DNA of 64,000 bases from Pomacea canaliculata (taxonomy: Eukaryota; Mollusca; Gastropoda; Architaenioglossa; Ampullariidae). Positions 57,360-64,000 of this stretch are shown in pieces (positions within the stretch are counted from its first letter, which is position 1; each line of letters begins with the position of its first letter). The notes under the pieces are model-generated. The model did not search any database. It was not told the DNA's origin and saw only the letters and a list, made by a program, of their open reading frames with translations. Both the position numbers and the translations under genes were made by a program. The stretch covers positions 1,550,001-1,614,000 of the forward strand of contig NC_037595.1 of NCBI RefSeq assembly GCF_003073045.1, read 5' to 3'.

Positions 57360-60300
57360 ATGGAGTCGAAAGATTTGTTTAGTTTTGAGAGCGTTGATGA
57401 GGCACAACTTCTGCAAGCCGTTCCGAAAAAAAGAAAAACATTCTTAGATTCAACGAATCCTGTCCCAGATGCCCGAATATCAGACAAAGAGTCCAAAGAG
57501 AAAATAGAGAGCTTCCTATCCAAGCGTCAGAATACATCGGACAGAATAACAGAAGAGAAAAACTTGCATGACAAGACTACAGATTTCAAAACCCAAACAT
57601 CAAGTCCCAGTCTCAACCAGCTCCCACCGTTTCTTATATCAAGAACTGATTCAGATGCATTGACACATGGAATAGGTGAATGCATGTATGAAGATGTTCA
57701 GTCGGTAGATGTGAAAGGAGATTGTGCCAAAAAACTTTGGGACCAACAGAAGAAAGGTGTTGACTATAATGTATATTCCAGAGTAGATCCAGAAGTTAAA
57801 AATCATGGAGAACTGCGAGTTGGATATGTGTATAGCAAGGAACTCATTGATGCCTGTAATGATCTGCCAAGGATAGCTGGAAGGGTGTGTATAATGATTA
57901 AAAATGGGTACTAATAACGCATAGCATCACAACTAAGGTAGATCGCACTCTCTACTTTAAAAGGTGTGATCCTGATAGTGGTAGGGTTAGGGTTAGTGTG
58001 CATAACAGTGTTTCACATAAATAAGGAACTAGACTAGTTCATGAATATTTATTTCTATGCATAAAAAGTGATCATAAATGTCAAATCATCATGACATTAC
58101 AGGCCACTTTATAAGTATATGGAGGCATGGAAATAATGATGAGATTTTGATCCAATTTTGTAATACCTTTTAAACATACCTGTTTGTTGCAGGCAGGTGT
58201 AGTACATTCTTTGATTGAGACACTTGGTCTACTCGCCGATGTCATGTAAGCAGACTTTTGACAACTCCTAAGTAGTGACACACTTACTGATCTTGATTAG
58301 TGTTGTGATCTGCAGCTAGCTTTGTGTGAAAATGTGACTTGTTTGTCTTGACTTAACAAATCCCCCAGTAACATCTAAAGTGGCCTCGAAACAAGACCAG
58401 TGCTTGCTGTAGTTATAACATGTAGAGGGGCAGTAGTCCAGTGGTCATTATTTAGGACAATGTAAGGACAGAGCTGAGACAAGATGACAGATATCATAGT
58501 TGTAATGACGTCAAAACCTAGATTGACGTGGCGAAACATTTTTTGTAATCCAATAAATATACTTTTAGTTTTGCTAATTTATTGATTTATTTCCTCATTT
58601 TTGAAAACATGACATCATTTTACTTATTCTGTTGTCTGTTTCTTATGCATTGTGTATATGTAGTTAGCACACTGATATAATAACTGGGCACCGCACAGCA
58701 CTTAGAGGTGAGATGAATAGGATAGGATGAAGGAGGCTATAAATGTAGCTGATGCTGATGTCATTATGTAATGATGTCATGCACTGATGTTATCAAATCA
58801 GTATGTCATGCAGTAGATTGCCGCCTGCATTTAACGTGTGCCTGATTATAAGATAAATTGCAATAAGTTAATTAGGCAAATAACAGTTTTAAATGAGGAT
58901 CACATTTTATTAGCTGTATATTAAGTTTCTTATGTATTTTTCAATTACACTTAGCCAGCCATGTTTTATTTTGATGTTAAGCTTCATTATTAAATGACAG
59001 ATAAGTGTTGAAATACATGTACATTGTAATACAGTCTCATTTTGCTGTTTCACTGCTATTTGCCCAAAACAAAGTTTGGGCAAAAGGCAAGAGTGGCTTC
59101 ATGGTTTCATAACTGTATGAAGGAGGCATATGACCCATGTTAGGATAATTTCAGATGGAAATCCATTCTCAAACAATATGCAACGAAAAGCAGGTTGATG
59201 AGGTGATGTGAGATAACAAGTTCAGATGCTATTTTAGATTACATGCATTTAAGATCTTCAATACATATATGCACATGAGAACATGAAACAAGTAGATAAT
59301 TTGAAGTAAAATTTTGTAAGCATTTATAAAATTATTAGAGATTTTTAGATGCTTTTACATTTTAAATGTTATACTTGCAGAACTATTTCACCCAGAAAAG
59401 GAAAAGAGGAAGAAATACAAAGATTTCACTCTACAGACTTCATTGAATTTTTGCATCGCATTAACAGTGTTTCAGATGAAGAGAAAGTTAACACAGAAGA
59501 GGCAGAACTTTATGGGCTGTGTGAGTATTTCTTAGATGATGAATATGAATACAGGACCAGCAACATGACATCTTCATGAACCTAATCATGACTACACACA
59601 TATTTCTTTTTTTCCTCCTTCATTGTGCATTGTACTTTGACAAGAAACAAGAAAATACATGATATTTCTTGACATTGTATTATTATTCTAGGCCTAGGGT
59701 ATCTGACAGCGAACTCTTTTATTTGCTGTCAGCCTATGACTGCCCTGTCCAAGAAGGAATCTATGACTGTGCTGCTCTGGTTGCTGGGGCAACACTTACT
59801 GCAGCAGAGGCTCTTTGTGAAGGCATATGTGACGTGGCCATAAATTGGTGTGGTGGCTGGCATCATGCGCAAAGGTCAGTCACCTTCCAATGCCACTTGC
59901 ATTCCCTAAGTGATTAGTGCTGGACTATATAGTTAAGAGACTCCATGAAAAAATATTTTCACCTGTTTATTTACTAGACATTTAGTTTATGTACACAACC
60001 CCCCCAAAAAACAGAAATGCCACAAAGAATTTGTATGATGTAACCAGAAACATAACCATTTTTTTTTTTGACAAATGCCAATCATCTGGATTGTGGTGTT
60101 TATTTTTGGTGTTATTCATAATATTGATCCACCTAGAAAGAAGGTATTTGATTAAAAGTGTAGTGTTCATGTACTTGTCTGTATGTAAAGCTGAGTCCAG
60201 CTGGTGCTGGAGAAAGATACTTCATAAACGTGCTTTTTATTATTATTATGTCATAAGCATGCCTATTAATTTGAAACAAATCTGGATTGTGATGTATGAT

Positions 60301-62474
60301 GTAGCCATAAACACACCCAATGTTCTGTTTGACTAGGAGCAGTGCATCTGGCTTCTGTTACATTAACGACATCGTACTTGGAATACTGAAACTACGAGAG
60401 ACGTTTTCCAGGATTGTTTATGTTGATCTTGACCTGCACCATGGAGACGGTGAGTATAGTTCACAAACTCGGTGGGTTCCACTATTCTTAGTCTAATACA
60501 GTTCCCACTATGCTCTGTGTTGATGTGACCAAGTTTAATTTTTTGGCAGTTAATTTGCTAGTATGGCATTATGTATTTGCATATATGGTGTGCATTTGCA
60601 GGTGTAGAAGATGCTTTTTCGACAACACCCCATGTGCTGACTCTTTCTCTTCACAAATATTCACCTGGCTTTTTTCCAGGTATGTTTTTCTTTTCACTTA
60701 AAGGTTGTTATGTTTATTCTTCTTCTGTTGAGGATACTATAAATAGAAAGGGGCAGTGAAAGATAACTGTGCATTGGTTTCCCCCTTTCAGGTACTGGTG
60801 CTGCTAGTGATGTGGGTTTGAGGAGAGGAAAGTTCTACTCTGTTAACATCCCGCTCATGGATGGCATTCGTGATGCCCAGTATTATGCCGTGTTCAAGAG
60901 GTAGCCACGTTTACCTTAGCTTTACTTTTACCTTTTTTAAAACAAAAAAATAAAAGATGGTGCTATCAACAAGTACCATTTAAATTTAAAGCATCTAACA
61001 AATAAAATTGAAGGATTGATGATTAATGCTGTTGTTTATACATTTATGGCTGTAGCAATCTCAACACATAATTACTGACGATTGTATGAAATGTATGAAT
61101 ACCATCCAGGGATTAGAGTGATTCCAATCTACTAATAAACAATCATAATATGGTGAATAGTAAATGCATAATGAACTAAGAACTAATATAGAGACAGCAT
61201 TTTGACTAGTAATTGGGTGTAATAAATTGCTAAAGATCTGTCACTGTTCGTCATTTCTATTTTCATTCTTGTAGAGTTATGTCATCAGTCTGTACTGTAT
61301 ATCAGCCACAAGCCATTGTGTGCCAATGTGGTGCTGATGGTCTTGCAGGAGATCCCATGGGTGCGTTCAACCTGACTGAAGTTTCCTATTCTGACTGCTT
61401 GCATCATATACTAGACTTGAAGCTGCCGACACTTGTGCTAGGGGGAGGTACAGCTACTATTGTCTTTTATCTGGTTAGACATGCTGAATGCATTTCCTAT
61501 AAAATGCAGTAGCTGGCAAATTTTTTTAGTTTTTAATTTGGAGACTGTGTGTTATTTGCATATTTTTATTTCCCACCTAACCATCTTTTCTCATTATTTT
61601 TATCCTCTATTCATATTAGGTAATGCATGCTTGTGAGCGACACTGTTCTGTACAATCATTATTTAAGGGAAGTGGATTTTTTTTTTTGGGGTGGGTAGGA
61701 AGAAGATAGATTTGTCTTCACACTCAAGCATTGTATGGTTTTGTTCAATTCAGGTGGCTATAGCTATTCCAACACAGCTCGCTGCTGGGCACATTTGACA
61801 GCAGTAGCAGTGGGCCGAAAACTTCCCCAGGAAGTCCCAGATCACAGGGTAAGGGTTGTCCAGGATCAACGCACTATGATAAACTTTCTTGTACATTTTG
61901 CTCTTGTTCTGGGAGTGATACTTAAGCTGAAGATGAAGTGCACGAGTTAAATTATTTGTTTGTAAGGCTTAGTTGGTGTCAGCGTTCATCCCTGACCTTA
62001 AATCTTGCTATTGCAATTCCTTCATATTTTTGTGTATCTACAGTACTATATGGACTACAGCCCAGACTTTGAAATGAACATTCAGGCAGGTAATCGACCA
62101 GATCTCAACAAAGATGAGGAGCTAATGGACATTTGCAGCAGAGTTGCAGGTATTTTAGGATGTGTCAGCATATCATCTGTTGGCTTACACAGCACTCTCA
62201 TCTGTTTATAGGCTGCCATTTTCCTGATGTAAGTGGAACATGTCATAGTTTCATGCATTGTGACAGGAGATTCTGAACTGTTGTCACACCTCTTAAAGAA
62301 TGATGCAGTGCATATGGTTAGCAATATCACATATATTATTCTAGGTCTGGTAAGGAGCTAAGGCACACTACTGTTCAGTTAACAGCTGGCTTGTGACTTT
62401 TTCTTTCAGAAAACCTGGAGCAGATAAAGGGTTGTTGTCATACAATGAGGAGAGCAACAGACATGAAAATGTAA
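57360..62474 (+). CDS. HDAC8: Histone deacetylase 8, N-terminally extended
   Basis: Eleven coding exons: 57360-57884, 58193-58245, 59381-59520, 59733-59874, 60337-60449, 60602-60679, 60792-60900, 61275-61447, 61754-61848, 62044-62149, 62410-62474. They join to 1599 nt, 532 aa plus stop; human HDAC8 is 377 aa. The Zn-dependent class I deacetylase core starts near residue 151 ([19 protein letters not shown]). Catalytic positions are all present: H283/H284 (GWHHAQ), D319 and H321 (DLDLHHGDG), D408 (GADGLAGD), Y447 ([14 protein letters not shown]), equivalent to human H142/H143, D178, H180, D267, Y306. Family substrates include SMC3 of cohesin. The first about 138 residues are extra, hydrophilic, Lys/Glu/Ser-rich, with a KKRK basic cluster at 23-26. 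The PKA-site serine of human HDAC8 (S39) is glycine here. The C-terminus is short and divergent. Phase is kept at all junctions. The start is the first in-frame ATG of the exon. Confidence 0.95.
57896..57962 (-). repeat. LINE 3'-tail fragment in HDAC8 intron 1
   Basis: TGGGTACTAATAACGC, ATAGCATCACAACTAAGG and TAGATCGCACTCTCTAC match the sequence next to the LINE tail at 17353-17405 (TGGGAACTTATAATGC, GCAGCATCACGACC, TAGATCGCACTCTCTGC). Only the tail of the element is present. It starts just 11 bp after the exon 1 donor. Confidence 0.7.
58246..59380 (+). other. HDAC8 intron 2, no recognisable insert
   Basis: This 1.1-kb intron lies between the short exon ending LLADV and the exon beginning [11 protein letters not shown]. 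It is AT-rich and I see no gene or named repeat. Confidence 0.5.
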
Positions 62475-62658
62475 AGACCAAGGGCACATTTTGACAACTC
62501 ATTGCAGAATTTATTTAAACTGTCTGAAAAGAAATCTATTTTTGTGTTTGGATATTTTCATTGCTGGTGAGTCCATAGCTGTAAACCAACTAATTTGCTC
62601 ATAATTTCTACAAGTCTTTCGAAATTTTTGATGCACATATATTGCAGATGTGTATTCT

Positions 62659-62659
<1 letters not shown>

Positions 62660-62689
<30 letters not shown>
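62660..62689 (+). repeat. Poly-A run of 30
   Basis: Thirty consecutive A residues lie 186 bp after the HDAC8 stop codon. It may be a simple homopolymer or the tail of a retroposed sequence; no matching retroposon body or target duplication is obvious. Confidence 0.9.
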
Positions 62690-62691
<2 letters not shown>

Positions 62692-63017
62692 CCCAAACCA
62701 ATAGTGGAACATAAAATTTGTGATACTTCAACAGAACTGCAAGGCCTGCTATCTTGCTCAATCCTCAAAAGCTGAATAGGGAAGCGTGGATGAGTCTTGT
62801 ACTACACATGACCTGTTGAGCCACCAACTGCATCAACAAAAACCAAGTGAATGAAATCATTCAGGTTAAAATCTGGTGAATGTTGATTCCGACTGCCAGG
62901 CTATAATGTGAATAATGTCTTTCAGGCCACATCTCTGGACAGGCTAGGCTAGACTACTAACTACCACTGAAACTTCATGCTTTGCCCTGGACAAGAGATT
63001 CCACTCATTGGAGGGCG

Positions 63018-63180
63018 ATTCAGTGGTGCAACAGTTAGCGCCTGTCACCACTACAGTGAGTGTGGGTTGTCTGTCCTGGGTTCAGCTCTCATCTCGGGCC
63101 ACCTGTTCTTTCTCTGCATGTGGCATTAACAGGGCTGGCTGCCTTTGTTGCTGGCTCGACATAAAACACCAATTCCCCCA
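63018..63180 (+). repeat. tRNA-derived SINE, best-preserved copy
   Basis: The head has an A-box-like TGGTGCAACAGTTAGCGCC and a B-box-like GGGTTCAGCTCTC about 50 bp later, the spacing expected for an RNA polymerase III promoter. The body reads CACCTGTTCTTTCTCTGCAT, GTGGCATTAACAGGGCTGGC and ends TTGCTGGCTCGACATAAAAC followed by ACCAATT. Four related copies lie on the minus strand at 11825, 30289, 32889 and 49725. Confidence 0.8.
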
Positions 63181-64000
63181 CCCCCACCATGGGATTTTTT
63201 TTTTTTGCATTCCAGGGACTGATCAATAATTCTCTCAAAACCATTTCTATCTAGGCTGATATAGACTATGCTGTGATGTCCGTTCTCCCCTCCCGCAAAG
63301 GTAAGAACAGACGGCACCTGTCCCTCTTGCGGTGGCAGGTCTTGTAAGAATGATGCATTAGGCTAGCATTGGATCTTGAAGCCTATTCAGATCATGGGGT
63401 TCCCCCTTAGGAGGAGGGTGAAGACTGACTTCCTAAGGATTGAGTGAGAGCAGGAAATTCTTAACCCAATCCTGGGTGTGTGAGGAGAGAGACAAGTCAC
63501 TGCCCTGAAACTGAAGACCTATCGATCTGAAGAAAAGGGCATGTATGAACTCTCAAGTTCAAGCTGCCGAGACGATTGCTACAAAGCATCTGGTGACTAC
63601 ACTCCTGATAATGCCCAGACATAGAGGTTCAGATGGAAGATGGATCCAGCTGCATTATTGTTTCAATCAGGTAGGTGCATGAGGCAGCATCTGAGAAAAA
63701 TACAGTGAACATGGCTGCTAGACTGACTCCAGTTGAAGGGGATGATCAGAAGAAAATTCATTTGACCTTTGGCAGTACTTTGGGCAGCATGGCAAGCACT
63801 GCCTGGCCTGGACAGGTCTGGAATTTAGGAAATGAAAGTTGGGAGCTTGTTCTTCCAGTAAGCTTTAAAGTCCACTGGCACATCAGCTGTAAAAATACTG
63901 GATTAAGGCACCAGGACTATCTGACATATCCACATGAAGCAAACACATTAGAAGATTTCAAGAATCTGTGATTTTCCTGAAGCACGTTATTTATGCGACA

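Larger units (their letters stand above)
62475..64000. other. 3' flank and probable 3' UTR of HDAC8
   Basis: No conserved exon is recognised after the HDAC8 stop. A run of 30 A occurs at 62660-62689. The plus frame at 63675-63971 (98 codons) resembles nothing I know. A SINE lies at 63018-63180. Confidence 0.45.

Noticed and set aside
63018..63180. tRNA gene candidate because of A- and B-box-like words
   Set aside because: The acceptor and anticodon stems do not form a proper cloverleaf and the same sequence recurs at four other sites, so it is a SINE head.
63675..63971. 98-codon plus-strand frame at the right edge
   Set aside because: No domain or family resemblance and no supported splice partner in the window.

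Overview
The window is animal nuclear DNA, AT-rich, with intron-dense genes, short exons, GT-AG (and a few GC-AG) introns and many decayed transposable elements. Four conserved single-copy genes can be read exon by exon. The mix of gene structure, CR1/L2-like LINEs, tRNA-derived SINEs and short TTAGGG tracts suggests a lophotrochozoan, most likely a mollusc. That assignment is inference; the gene identities are much firmer.

Layout. 1-6960: no supported gene; promoter-like CpG-richer patches, small tandem repeats, probably the 3' flank/UTR of the next gene. 6961-13697 (minus): BCKDHB, the mitochondrial branched-chain 2-oxoacid dehydrogenase E1 beta subunit, 9 coding exons, 371 aa. 13785-27495 (plus): ATE1, arginyl-tRNA--protein transferase, 10 coding exon positions, one of them a pair of mutually exclusive homologous exons, 511 aa. 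BCKDHB and ATE1 are head to head with 87 bp between start codons. 27496-33868: no supported gene. 33869-54601 (minus): IBTK, ankyrin/RCC1/double-BTB protein, 23 coding exons, 1310 aa. 54602-57359: intergenic with a Tigger-like remnant and a MITE copy. 57360-62474 (plus): HDAC8, 11 coding exons, 532 aa, with a long N-terminal extension relative to human HDAC8. 62475-64000: flank with a SINE.

All exon joins were chosen so that reading phase is preserved at every junction and the protein matches the remembered family sequence. The genes are not a functional cluster: branched-chain amino-acid catabolism, N-degron arginylation, a BTB adaptor of cullin-3/BTK signalling, and a class I deacetylase. 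BCKDHB and IBTK also lie near each other on human chromosome 6q14, so part of this linkage may be ancient.

The most interesting points are the ATE1 tandem exon pair separated by a 61-nt intron, the mirrored YY1-like motifs at the two start codons of the BCKDHB/ATE1 promoter, the HDAC8 N-terminal extension and missing PKA serine, two GC-AG introns in IBTK, and several recognisable mobile-element families, including a nested inverted-repeat element that nearly fills one IBTK intron and a decayed copy of an uncharacterised protein family in ATE1 intron 1.
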